Shown here: piece after piece, positions 1 to 8,066 of the stretch
How positions within the stretch are numbered: the first letter of the stretch is position 1
How the letters are laid out: the number at the start of each line of letters is the position of its first letter
Assembly: GCF_000703005.1 (NCBI RefSeq)
Contig: NZ_JNLH01000001.1
Span: 1,481,001-1,545,000, forward strand
Length of the DNA stretch: 64,000 nucleotides
From: Pseudobutyrivibrio ruminis HUN009
GTDB taxonomy: Bacteria; Bacillota; Clostridia; Lachnospirales; Lachnospiraceae
Direction of reading: 5' to 3'
Position numbers and translations under genes: made by a program
Notes under the pieces: generated by a model
The model's input: the letters and a program-made list of their open reading frames with translations, nothing else
What the model was told of the DNA's origin: nothing
The model's database searches: none

Positions 1-523
1 GAAGGTTTTGAATATCTGTATCAACATCACCGGTCTCTAAAGAGTGGTTTGCATCTGGGATGACGGCATATGTGATTGAAAGTTCATCACAAAGCTGGAC
101 GCACATATCAGTATCACAAAGAGGATCCTTGCTTCCGTGGAAAACAAAACCTTCGCAGGCATTGATGTATGCAAATGTCATTTCGATAGGTGTGAAGATA
201 ATGCTTTCAGCTTCGATGCCATAGTCAAAGGCGTATTTGGCAGCGATAGCTGTACCAATGCTTTTTCCAATAAAGACAACATTATCATAGGAAGAAAAGT
301 CTATATCTTTTAACTGCTCAACTACCTGTGTGAGAGCCTCATTGATTGCAGCCTCAGCCTGAGCGGCATTTGTCTTGATAGAATCTAAATCATTTGAAAA
401 TGTATAAGTTACTTCTTTTATTTCATAGCCATGATTCTTGGCAAGCTTCTTTGAATAGTACAAAAGTGGTTTATCTGAGTGATATCCAACTCCTGGAAAT
501 ATAACAGCTAAATTCTTATCCAT
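1..523 (-). CDS. Alpha/beta hydrolase family protein (C-terminus beyond window)
   Basis: Partial gene on the minus strand; the start codon is the ATG at 523-521, preceded by an AAAGGAA ribosome binding site, and the reading frame runs open to base 1. About 174 residues are visible. The nucleophile elbow G-K-S-I-G-T places the catalytic serine near residue 88, an acidic loop GSKDP gives Asp near 133, and a histidine in DANHS lies near 160, in the order Ser-Asp-His expected of the alpha/beta hydrolase fold. There is no signal peptide, so it is probably cytoplasmic. The substrate cannot be told from sequence; small dienelactone-hydrolase-like or lysophospholipase-like enzymes are the nearest types. 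Confidence 0.8.
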   Translation of the reverse strand, partial: MDKNLAVIFPGVGYHSDKPLLYYSKKLAKNHGYEIKEVTYTFSNDLDSIKTNAAQAEAAINEALTQVVEQLKDIDFSSYDNVVFIGKSIGTAIAAKYAFDYGIEAESIIFTPIEMTFAYINACEGFVFHGSKDPLCDTDMCVQLCDELSITYAVIPDANHSLETGDVDTDIQNL

Positions 524-561
524 AGTGTTCCTTTCATTAATAAGAAAAATTCTACGAATCT

Positions 562-589
562 ATTATAGCAATAAAAGTACTTAGAAAAA
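562..589 (-). promoter_or_regulatory. Probable promoter of the alpha/beta hydrolase gene
   Basis: On the minus strand a TATAAT box (562-567 on the plus strand as ATTATA) is preceded by TGC, giving an extended -10, with a weak TTTTTC -35 at 584-589 and a 16-bp spacer. It lies about 40 bases upstream of the hydrolase start codon. Confidence 0.5.
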
Positions 590-703
590 CAAAAAAACAC
601 AAAACCTGTACCGATTTGTTCACATTGCAATCATGTTGCGCACACTTGACGGGATTAATATACCGCTAAATGATACAAAAATAGCAGCAGATAGGAGTGA
701 ATT

Positions 704-1381
704 ATGGAAAAGAGGTATAGGCATGAATGGAAACACGCTATAACCTACGCAGACTTGCTAACAATAAGGCAAAGAATGTCAGCTATAGCGATACCTGATC
801 CACATACAATCGACGGAAAATATCTTATAAGAAGTCTTTATTTCGATAATCTGAATGACAAAGCACTTCGTGAAAAAGTGGATGGGGTGAACATGCGAGA
901 GAAATTTCGCATAAGATATTATAACTTCGATACTAGAATAATCCACCTTGAAAAGAAAAGTAAACTCAACGGTCTTGGTACGAAATACCATGCTCCATTG
1001 ACAGCGGAAGAGGCACAGAAGATAGTGGATGGAGATATTGATTGGATGATTGATTCCCCATATTCACTGATTCAGGAGCTGTATTGCAAGATGCGATATC
1101 AGGGAATGAGACCTATGACCATAGTAGATTACACCAGAGAGCCATTTGTATATGGACCTGGAAATGTAAGAGTTACATTAGATTATGACATAAGAACGGG
1201 GATGAATAGAACGGATTTCTTAAATCCAGAATGTGTAACAATTCCAGCGGGCGACGCTCCAATTATATTGGAGGTCAAATGGGATGCATATCTGCCAGAA
1301 ATAATAAGAGATGCAGTACAAATCCCAGGGACTAGAGTGCAGGCATTTTCAAAATATGCACAGTGCAGGATATACGGTTAA
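704..1381 (+). CDS. VTC-domain protein (polyphosphate-polymerase-like)
   Basis: A 225-residue protein that begins with the typical R-x-E-x-K-H start of bacterial VTC domains (MEKRYRHEWKHAIT) and carries the basic tunnel residues expected of the triphosphate tunnel fold: RSLYFDN near 43-49, FRIRYYN near 68-74, LEKKSK near 82-87 and LEVKWD near 199-204. In yeast this domain makes polyphosphate; the bacterial stand-alone relatives are annotated as polyphosphate polymerase domain proteins but their function is less certain. It heads a three-gene operon with a DUF4956 membrane protein (21-bp gap) and a large surface protein, a recurrent grouping in Firmicutes that suggests a joint envelope or surface role. 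RBS is ATAGGAG. Confidence 0.85.
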   Translation: MEKRYRHEWKHAITYADLLTIRQRMSAIAIPDPHTIDGKYLIRSLYFDNLNDKALREKVDGVNMREKFRIRYYNFDTRIIHLEKKSKLNGLGTKYHAPLTAEEAQKIVDGDIDWMIDSPYSLIQELYCKMRYQGMRPMTIVDYTREPFVYGPGNVRVTLDYDIRTGMNRTDFLNPECVTIPAGDAPIILEVKWDAYLPEIIRDAVQIPGTRVQAFSKYAQCRIYG

Positions 1382-1402
1382 TAGATAGAAGGAGTGAAGA
1401 TT

Positions 1403-2074
1403 ATGACATTTAGCGATATTTTTAAATCAAGCTTTTTAAGCAATGTAACAAGCGTAACAGTTTTAGATATGGTAATTGCTATGGCATTATCATTTGCAAT
1501 TGGTTTATTTATTTTCTTTATTTATAAGAAGACATACGCAGGAGTTATGTACTCATCAAATTTCGGAGTGACTTTAGTAGCTCTTACAATGATTGCGACA
1601 TTCGTTATCTTGGCGGTAACCAGTAACGTAGTTCTTTCGTTAGGTATGGTCGGTGCCTTATCAATCGTTCGTTTTAGAACAGCAATCAAGGAGCCTCTTG
1701 ATATAGCTTTTCTTTTCTGGGCAATTGCAGCAGGTATTGTACTTGCAGCAGGAATGATTCCACTTGCAGTATTTGGTAGTGTGATTATCGGTGTAATGAT
1801 TACCGTATTTGCGAATCGTAAATCAAATGTTAATCCATATATCGTAGTCCTTCGCTGTGAGGATTCTCTTACAGAGAAGGAAGCAATGCAGTATTTAAAC
1901 GAGAAGACAACTAAGTGTGTGGTTAAGAGCAAGACTGCTAGAAAGGGTGAGATTGAACTGAATCTTGAAATCAGACTCAAGGAAGACAACACAGATTTCA
2001 TTAACCAGTTATCTGATATGACAGGAGTGGAAAGTGCAGTACTTGTAAGCTATAACGGCGATTACATGGGATAA
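1403..2074 (+). CDS. DUF4956 membrane protein
   Basis: Start taken at ATG 1403 because the AAGGAG site at 1389-1394 would overlap the upstream GTG at 1394. The 223-residue protein has three to four transmembrane segments in its first 140 residues (for example around VLDMVIAMALSFAIGLFIF, then VALTMIATFVILAVTSNVV) with the short conserved loop SIVRFRTAIKEP near 90-100, typical of DUF4956. The last 85 residues form a soluble, cytoplasmic-looking alpha/beta tail. DUF4956 proteins are regularly paired with VTC-domain proteins, as here. Biochemical function is unknown; it could supply the membrane channel or anchor for the neighbouring VTC enzyme, which is inference from context. Confidence 0.8.
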   Translation: MTFSDIFKSSFLSNVTSVTVLDMVIAMALSFAIGLFIFFIYKKTYAGVMYSSNFGVTLVALTMIATFVILAVTSNVVLSLGMVGALSIVRFRTAIKEPLDIAFLFWAIAAGIVLAAGMIPLAVFGSVIIGVMITVFANRKSNVNPYIVVLRCEDSLTEKEAMQYLNEKTTKCVVKSKTARKGEIELNLEIRLKEDNTDFINQLSDMTGVESAVLVSYNGDYMG

Positions 2075-2086
2075 GGAGGACAGATT

Positions 2087-3646
2087 ATGTCAACTAATAA
2101 AAGAATTGACATCATCTGCGTAGTGGTCTTGATACTGGCCATCATCCTGACGGTTTTATTTATGAACGGCGAGAAGCTTGGACTTACAGTGGTGGTTGAT
2201 GAGGATGCTGAAAAAACCACCACATCTTCATATTTTACAACCAATGATATGGATGGTGACTGGGATACTTCCGAGGCGACAGTAATTACTTTAGAAGGAG
2301 AAGACATAACTGTTTCGGGGTCAGGAGCTTATGTAAATGATGGTAATGTGTACATTGCACAATCTGGATATTATGTGGTAAGTGGAGAGCTTACTGATGG
2401 AAGCATCGTTGTTGCTGCTGAGGATTATTCAAAGGTATGGATTATGCTTGATGGGGTAGATATTTACTGCGAAGACGATGCAGGAATAATTGTGGAGCAG
2501 GCAGACAAGGTATTTTTAACTTTGGCAGAAGGCTCTGAAAACACAATTGAAACTGGCAGCGAGTATTCAGAGGAAGCAGTGGAAGATGATATAGATGGAG
2601 CTATTTTCTCTCACGATGATTTGACAATAAATGGAAGCGGTAGCTTGACTGTTACAACAAGCTATTCACACGGTATTGTTTCAAAGGATGATTTGATTAT
2701 CACAGGTGGAACAATTACGGTAACTGCTCCTGGTGATGGCTTGAAAGCAAATGATGCTCTGAATATAACAGATGCAGATATTACTATTGATGTTGAAGAT
2801 GATGGCATTAATTGCGATACCAGTGTATACATTGGCGGAGGCACAATTCTTATAAGTAATTCTTATGAGGGAATAGAGGCTGTAATCATTGAAATAGAAG
2901 ATGGTGATATCACCATTTATTCAACTGATGATGGTTTGAATGCCAATGGAGGTTCTTCTGAAGAGTTCGACATGGGCCAAGGAGGCGGCCAGCGTATGAA
3001 CATGGGTGAAGTCCCAGAAGATACTGTAGAGTCAGAAGAGTCTGATACAGAGGAAGAAGAAACATACATTAGCATAAGTGGTGGAACACTAAGAATTTTT
3101 AACGAAGGTGGTAGTGACGCAGATGGCATTGATTCTAACGGTGATATTAGTATATCAGGTGGTACGATCTTTGTAAGTCTAACTGATGGCGGAATGAATA
3201 ACGCGATTGACTACGCAAGTGAAAATGGTGGTGTTGCAGTAATCACAGGAGGAACAATTATTGCTGCTGGAAGTAGCGGTATGGCAGAATCCTTTGATAG
3301 TACATCCACACAGGCATCTATACTTTACACAACTAGCGCTTCCATGGAAGCTGGAACTACAGTTTCGGTTGTAGATGCAGATGGAAATGAAATTATTTCA
3401 TGGGAAGTTCCATATAGCTTCTCTTCAATTAATATTAGTAGTCCGGATTTAACTGTAGGTGAAACCTATACAATCTGCATAGGTGATGAATCCGAGACAG
3501 TTACACTTGAAGATGTGGTAACTACTGTTGGCGAAGCAACTGCAGGTGGTATGAGCCAAATGGGTGGACTAGGTCAGATGGATGGCGAGAACCAAATGGG
3601 CCCTATGGGTGGCGCTGGAAAAGGAAATCGTGTACAATACCCCTAA
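2087..3646 (+). CDS. Secreted carbohydrate-binding-domain protein (Cthe_2159-like beta helix)
   Basis: A 519-residue protein with a short basic start and one hydrophobic segment (residues about 8-26) that could act as signal anchor. The body is repetitive and acidic, with many G-D-I-T-I / S-G-G-T-I type strands and GINCDTS, DGLNANG, DADGIDSNGDI loops, the pattern of a calcium-rich right-handed beta helix as in Cthe_2159 (carbohydrate-binding domain family, formerly DUF4353). A low-complexity Glu-rich insert lies near 305-325, and the end is Gly-Met-rich (GGMSQMGGLGQMDG). Strong RBS AAGGAGG. Third gene of the VTC-DUF4956 operon. Probably a cell-surface polysaccharide-binding protein; ligand not predictable. 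Confidence 0.75.
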   Translation: MSTNKRIDIICVVVLILAIILTVLFMNGEKLGLTVVVDEDAEKTTTSSYFTTNDMDGDWDTSEATVITLEGEDITVSGSGAYVNDGNVYIAQSGYYVVSGELTDGSIVVAAEDYSKVWIMLDGVDIYCEDDAGIIVEQADKVFLTLAEGSENTIETGSEYSEEAVEDDIDGAIFSHDDLTINGSGSLTVTTSYSHGIVSKDDLIITGGTITVTAPGDGLKANDALNITDADITIDVEDDGINCDTSVYIGGGTILISNSYEGIEAVIIEIEDGDITIYSTDDGLNANGGSSEEFDMGQGGGQRMNMGEVPEDTVESEESDTEEEETYISISGGTLRIFNEGGSDADGIDSNGDISISGGTIFVSLTDGGMNNAIDYASENGGVAVITGGTIIAAGSSGMAESFDSTSTQASILYTTSASMEAGTTVSVVDADGNEIISWEVPYSFSSINISSPDLTVGETYTICIGDESETVTLEDVVTTVGEATAGGMSQMGGLGQMDGENQMGPMGGAGKGNRVQYP

Positions 3647-3680
3647 CATTTATAGTGAATGATTAGGAGACATAATTAAA

Positions 3681-4181
3681 ATGAAAGAAAACATAGTTCT
3701 AATTGGTATGCCAGGTGTTGGCAAAAGTACTTTGGGTGTTGTATTGGCAAAGGAACTTGGATTTGAATTCGTAGATGCGGATTTGCTTATCCAAAAGAGG
3801 GAAAAACGTTTGCTTAAGGAAATCATAGCCGATGAAGGCGTGGATGGTTTTCTTAAAATAGAAAATGATGTTAATGCTAGCATTTCTTCAACCAAAACAG
3901 TTATTGCAACTGGTGGTAGTGTTATCTATGGTGCAGAGGCAATGGAGCACCTAAAGGAAATTGGAACTATTGTTTATCTTAAGCTTGATTATGAAACACT
4001 TGATAGTCGCCTCGGCAGCCTAAAGGGCCGCGGGGTTGTTCTAAAAGACGGGCAGAATCTTAAGTCTCTCTATGATGAAAGAATTCCGCTGTATGAAAAA
4101 TATGCAGATGTTACCGTAGATGAGGGTGGCCTCGGCCTCGAGGAAACACTTGATGCGGTGCTAGAAAAAATATCTGAATAG
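3681..4181 (+). CDS. Shikimate-kinase-like P-loop kinase
   Basis: A 166-residue P-loop protein of shikimate kinase size. Walker A is GMPGVGKST (9-17), the Mg/shikimate motif is DAD (32-34), and RIPLYEKYAD keeps the arginine that corresponds to Arg136 of the M. tuberculosis enzyme. Two substrate residues are altered: the FRxxE motif reads F57-L58-K-I-E61, so Arg58 is lost, and the GGG triplet reads GGS (78-80). The lid reads RGVV instead of RPLL. The fold is clear; whether the substrate is shikimate is doubtful. It stands alone, away from other aromatic biosynthesis genes, 34 bases after the surface protein gene. Confidence 0.7.
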   Translation: MKENIVLIGMPGVGKSTLGVVLAKELGFEFVDADLLIQKREKRLLKEIIADEGVDGFLKIENDVNASISSTKTVIATGGSVIYGAEAMEHLKEIGTIVYLKLDYETLDSRLGSLKGRGVVLKDGQNLKSLYDERIPLYEKYADVTVDEGGLGLEETLDAVLEKISE

Positions 4182-4188
4182 ATAGTTT

Positions 4189-4284
4189 AAAAGTCCTGTA
4201 ACTATCAATCTCTATGTACTGTCAAGGAGGCGTGTTAGCCGACAAGACAGTATCATAGGATTGTTAGTGTAACAGGACTTTTTG
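4189..4284. terminator. Long bidirectional hairpin terminator between convergent genes
   Basis: An almost continuous 35-bp imperfect stem: AAAAGTCCTGT at 4189-4199 pairs with ACAGGACTTTT at 4272-4282, the middle sections pair with a few mismatches, and GTACTGTC/GACAGTAT (4216-4223/4246-4253) closes a 22-base loop that holds a short GGC/GCC stem. A tract on the left and T tract on the right allow termination on both strands, serving the convergent shikimate-kinase-like and SprT-like genes. It is much longer than a usual terminator. Confidence 0.7.
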
Positions 4285-4296
4285 TTTAATATGATA

Positions 4297-5001
4297 TTAG
4301 CTTTCTGAAACTTTTTTGTAGCCAGTTTTTACAAGCCACTTCTGATCGATAATCTTTACTTCGTCCCCGAATAAGATGTGGAGACGTACAGATGATGGCT
4401 GCTTTTCAATTTCTTTGACTGTTCCCTCTCCAAATTTTGGATGAGAAACAACATCGCCTACTTCATATCGTATTTTCGAATTTTCCATATTTTTGTAAGC
4501 GCGCTGTGTGCGATAAGTATCAAGCATCTGAACCTGCTTGTGGTCTACTGTAGGACGCTTTAAAACTGAATCATAGTCCACCTTTTTGAGGCTCTGACCT
4601 TCTACGTAGTAGTCTGCAGGGATGGCGCCGATAAGGCTGCAGCAGTATTTCCATGCACTGCCGTGAACTCCTGGCTGCCATGTGTATTCGCTTGGGATGC
4701 TGATGTGACGTGTCATGTAGTGTGCATATTCATGCTTATATAAATTGATTCGATCGGCCTTTGAAAGCTGCTCATTTAAGCAAAAGCCAATGAAAAATAG
4801 TGAAAACTGGAATTGTTCTTCATCATCATATGAAGGTGGAAGATAAGAACCAAGAGCTTTTTCATCCATTCCAAAGGTGATTGGAACTTCTGCACCGTGG
4901 AGCCCCAGCTTATGATCTAGAACTGAGTACAATGCAGTAATTTCTGCACGAAGAACAGGTTCTTCATCGTGCAACATTTTAAACATTTCTTTCTTTGTCA
5001 T
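4297..5001 (-). CDS. SprT-like zinc metalloprotease with UvrD/PcrA-type Tudor-like C-terminal domain
   Basis: A 234-residue soluble protein. Residues 90-94 (HEYAH) form an HExxH zinc site, followed at 113 by HGSAWK, the third histidine context of SprT/Spartan proteases (HG-x-x-W/F). Instead of the SprT zinc ribbon, the C-terminus (about 175-222) has VGDVVSHPKFGEGTV followed by a short beta-rich stretch, which matches the Tudor-like tail of UvrD/PcrA helicases (GDxVxHxKFGxGxV) used to contact RNA polymerase. No signal peptide. Likely cytoplasmic; a role in DNA-protein crosslink repair or at transcription complexes is inference. RBS GGAG is on the minus strand just before ATG 5001. Confidence 0.72.
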   Translation of the reverse strand: MTKKEMFKMLHDEEPVLRAEITALYSVLDHKLGLHGAEVPITFGMDEKALGSYLPPSYDDEEQFQFSLFFIGFCLNEQLSKADRINLYKHEYAHYMTRHISIPSEYTWQPGVHGSAWKYCCSLIGAIPADYYVEGQSLKKVDYDSVLKRPTVDHKQVQMLDTYRTQRAYKNMENSKIRYEVGDVVSHPKFGEGTVKEIEKQPSSVRLHILFGDEVKIIDQKWLVKTGYKKVSES

Positions 5002-5110
5002 TATGTCTCCTTAAAACTCGATATAACATTTACAGAAGGATAGTATATCAACTGAATTTGAAATTTACAATTATCAAAGATGATAAATTTGTTAATTTTA
5101 CAATATTTAT

Positions 5111-5139
5111 TTGACTTTGAAAAAGGCCGATATTACTAT
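5111..5139 (+). promoter_or_regulatory. Sigma-A type promoter of the secreted DUF6273 protein
   Basis: TTGACT at 5111-5116, 17-bp spacer, TACTAT at 5134-5139; the start codon at 5191 follows a TAGGAG site, leaving a leader of about 45 bases. Confidence 0.65.
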
Positions 5140-5190
5140 AAAACTATAAAGGAAATTATGCACAAAATTCTGCGTTAGGAGATTAAATAT

Positions 5191-6465
5191 ATGAGAAGAG
5201 CAATCAGAGTTTCAAAAAAGATATTGGCCTTTTCGCTGGCCGTATTTATGGGAGTAGCAGTCCTTGGTTTGTCACTACAGGCAGATGCTGCCAAAAAGAA
5301 ATCCTCAGGAACATATGCAGAAGGTGATGATATTGCCTTTGGAACCTTGGATGGAAACATTATCAACTGGACAATTCTTACATATGACGATACTACAAAG
5401 GTTGCCCTTATTGTTTCAAGAAAGACACTTCATTCAAACTCAGTTATTGCCTATAGAGATTCAATTAACAAGATGTATAACGATTCTAAGACAAGTGCTG
5501 GATATGTTAGATGGGAAGACAACTACTGGAGAGGCTGGCTTAATCAGATTTTCTATGATCAGTGTTTTACAGATGCTGAAAAGGCAACTATTCAGAAGAC
5601 TTCTCTTACTGAGGAAGCAGCCCAGACAAGTCTTATGAATTTCTATCATGACACTACTTTGGATGCTTATTATCTTGCTGGAAATGTTAAGAACTCTCTT
5701 AATATGAATATTTACAACAATCAGAGTACAACTTCTGATTATATTTTCTTCCTTTCTTCAGATGAGTACACAGAGTACAAGGATACTATGAAATACGAGA
5801 CCAGCAACACATGGCCTCTTAGAACAAACGCTTATGATGATCCGGCTCAGGGACTGTTTGTAAATGATGCAAAGAAGCTCATCGAAAGAAAGTACTATTA
5901 TCTTGGTGATGGAATCAGACCAGCTATGTATGTAAAGCTTGGTAAGACTGACGAGGAAAAGGCTGCGGAAGCAGAAGAAAATACAGATACATCTTCTAGC
6001 GATACTATTGTTACTTCTGATAACCAGTCGACAGATAAATCTACAACAGACTCGGCTAAAAAAGAAACATCAAATAATACTACAAGCAATAATACATCAT
6101 CGAACCAGACAAGTGCAGCAAATAGCTCTAGTAGCGCATCGACATCCACATCTACAGCAAAGGCTACTTCGTCAAAGAAATATGCCAATAATGGTACCAA
6201 TATAGGTAATATTACTTTGCCGGATGATGCGTCATACTCTATGAGTAATGGCAGCACTGCTCAGGTTGCAATTGACCTTGATTACTTAAACAGTACAGAT
6301 AAGAAGTATAATATTACTTATAAATCTTCAGATGCCAGCGTGTTCACTGTTGATTCAAATGGACTGATTACATCCGTTGGCAAAGGAACTGGAACATTGA
6401 CTGTAAGAATGAAGAAATCAAATGGCAAGACTTATACCATGACATGCCGTGTTGATGTGACCTAG
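5191..6465 (+). CDS. Secreted protein with DUF6273 and bacterial Ig-like (Big_2) domain
   Basis: A 424-residue exported protein. A basic start (MRRAIRVSKK) and hydrophobic core lead to a signal-peptidase-like site near LQADA (about residue 30). Residues about 45-250 match DUF6273, with W-x-I-L, LIVSRKTL, WRGWLNQIF, FFLSSDEY and GIRPAMYVKL, a fold related to formylglycine-enzyme-like C-type lectin domains. A Ser/Thr/Asn-rich linker (about 255-335) follows, and the last 80 residues are an Ig-like domain (YKSSDASVFTVDSNGLITSVGKG). Probably a cell-surface or secreted binding protein. Start supported by TAGGAG spaced 7 bases; own promoter upstream. Confidence 0.8.
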   Translation: MRRAIRVSKKILAFSLAVFMGVAVLGLSLQADAAKKKSSGTYAEGDDIAFGTLDGNIINWTILTYDDTTKVALIVSRKTLHSNSVIAYRDSINKMYNDSKTSAGYVRWEDNYWRGWLNQIFYDQCFTDAEKATIQKTSLTEEAAQTSLMNFYHDTTLDAYYLAGNVKNSLNMNIYNNQSTTSDYIFFLSSDEYTEYKDTMKYETSNTWPLRTNAYDDPAQGLFVNDAKKLIERKYYYLGDGIRPAMYVKLGKTDEEKAAEAEENTDTSSSDTIVTSDNQSTDKSTTDSAKKETSNNTTSNNTSSNQTSAANSSSSASTSTSTAKATSSKKYANNGTNIGNITLPDDASYSMSNGSTAQVAIDLDYLNSTDKKYNITYKSSDASVFTVDSNGLITSVGKGTGTLTVRMKKSNGKTYTMTCRVDVT

Positions 6466-6475
6466 GAGTAGAGGC

Positions 6476-7234
6476 GTGACACAGGAAAGATTCCTTAAAA
6501 GAAAAGTAATTATAAATAATTTGACAGATTTACAGCCTGACTATGAGCCTGGCACTTTGGTGCTGACTAATAGCCAGGCTGTTGTTGATGAGTGCACAGT
6601 CAGGCACATACCGGTGGCGGCATACGAAGATGAGGGGGCACAGCCTATCCACTGTTCGCAGGTACTGATTGATGTGGATGAAATAGAAGATGACGATTTT
6701 GAGAACATCTACAGACGATGTGCCGGCATACCATGGGATATCGCATATACGGAGCGGTGCTTTATAAGTGAATTTGGGATGGCTGATTTGGATGCACTCT
6801 TTGAATTGTATTCTGAACCACATATGACTGACTATATGGAACCGCTTTTTGAATACGATGAAGAAAAGCAGTACGAGGAAAATTATATAGAATACATTTA
6901 CAAGCTATATGGCTTTGGAATGTGGTTGATTTTCGACAGATTCACAGGTAAATTAATAGGTAGAGCAGGTATAGAAGTGCGGGAATCCTGCGACAGAGAA
7001 AACCAGGCAGAAATGGGCTTCGCTATTGCATCCAGCAGATGGAAGCAGGGACTGGCCTATGAGGTTTGCTCAAAGATAATGGAACTGGCTAGGGATGAAT
7101 ATGGGCTCACAAGCTTAATTGCAAGATGTGATCCTGAAAATGTGGCCAGCAGACATTTATTAGAAAAACTCGGTTTCGTTATTGCGGGATACGAAACGGA
7201 TGGAGATTGTAGGTATTTTAGGGAGATTTTGTAA
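6476..7234 (+). CDS. GNAT family N-acetyltransferase with N-terminal extension
   Basis: A 252-residue protein starting at GTG 6476; the AGGAG at 6464-6468 overlaps the stop codon of the upstream gene and is correctly spaced. Residues about 90-250 are a GNAT domain of the RimJ/RimL type: FISEFGMADLDALFELYSEP, GRAGIEVRE, EMGFAIASSRWKQGLAYEV (acetyl-CoA binding region) and NVASRHLLEKLGF. The first 85 residues (LTNSQAVVDECTVRHIPVAAYED) resemble the loading face of HAD-like domains but lack catalytic aspartates, so their role is unclear. It overlaps the AraC gene start by one base and is probably co-transcribed with it. Confidence 0.8.
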   Translation: MTQERFLKRKVIINNLTDLQPDYEPGTLVLTNSQAVVDECTVRHIPVAAYEDEGAQPIHCSQVLIDVDEIEDDDFENIYRRCAGIPWDIAYTERCFISEFGMADLDALFELYSEPHMTDYMEPLFEYDEEKQYEENYIEYIYKLYGFGMWLIFDRFTGKLIGRAGIEVRESCDRENQAEMGFAIASSRWKQGLAYEVCSKIMELARDEYGLTSLIARCDPENVASRHLLEKLGFVIAGYETDGDCRYFREIL

Positions 7235-8064
7235 TGGATTTAAAAAATTATCAGCATGAAGTAGTGGTGACTGATGAGGGGCTTCCATTTAAGCTTTTTG
7301 CTTTTGAAGGTCAGAATGGAAATTATGTAAGGGAAAAACACTGGCACCGTTCAATCGAGATTTTCGCTGTATGGGAGGGCAGATTGGAATTTACTCTCCA
7401 AGAAAAGCGTTTTCCTCTTAACGGTGGCGAGTTTGTCATAGTTAATAGCAATGAGGTTCATAGTATAGCAGCTCCAGATGTTAATAAAACGGTGGTATTG
7501 CAGATTCCACAGGATACATTTGCGGAGTATTTTACAGATGAGCAGTTTATTTGGTTTTCTCATGGAGACAGAGAAACAGATCATCGTGTGTTTACACTTT
7601 TGCAGGAAATGTATCTTATTTATACAAATGGAGAAGAAGCCAATAAGCTTCAGGTTCTTAGCTTGTATTATGAGCTTCTTTATATTTTGGTTACAAAATA
7701 TCGTAAGTTCAATGTTAATGAAGAAATACTTAAGAACAGTAAGCAGTTGAAGAAGCTTTCAAATATCACAAGATATATGAAGGACCATTATGCTGAGAGT
7801 ATATCTTTGGAATCAATGGCAGAGCAGTTTAACTATTCTCCATCATATCTTTCTAGAATGTTTCAAAAGCATGCTGGAATCAATTTTAAAGACTATTTGC
7901 TTGGAATTAGATTAGAGCATGCAGTCCGGGAATTAGAAGAAACAAATGGCCAGATTGTAGATATTGCATTGGGAAATGGATTCCCAAATTCAAAGGCATT
8001 TTCAAATGCATTTAGAGATAAATACGGAGTGCTCCCCAGCGAGTACAGAAGGAGTAATGAATAA
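7234..8064 (+). CDS. AraC family transcriptional regulator
   Basis: A 276-residue protein with an N-terminal cupin sensor (residues about 15-95, including HWHRSIEIFAVWEG and GGEFVIVNSNEVHS) and a C-terminal pair of helix-turn-helix motifs (about 175-272, SLESMAEQFNYSPSYLSRMFQKHAG and VDIALGNGFPNSKAFSNAFRDKYG). This is the layout of sugar- or metabolite-sensing AraC activators. ATG overlaps the GNAT stop codon (TAATG). Target genes cannot be named from sequence; the close neighbours are acetyltransferase and RNase H genes, so it may act elsewhere. Confidence 0.88.
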   Translation: MDLKNYQHEVVVTDEGLPFKLFAFEGQNGNYVREKHWHRSIEIFAVWEGRLEFTLQEKRFPLNGGEFVIVNSNEVHSIAAPDVNKTVVLQIPQDTFAEYFTDEQFIWFSHGDRETDHRVFTLLQEMYLIYTNGEEANKLQVLSLYYELLYILVTKYRKFNVNEEILKNSKQLKKLSNITRYMKDHYAESISLESMAEQFNYSPSYLSRMFQKHAGINFKDYLLGIRLEHAVRELEETNGQIVDIALGNGFPNSKAFSNAFRDKYGVLPSEYRRSNE

Positions 8065-8066
8065 TA

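Noticed and set aside
1522..2001. 159-residue minus-strand frame inside the DUF4956 gene
   Set aside because: Antisense shadow of a clearly coding gene; no RBS and no motif.
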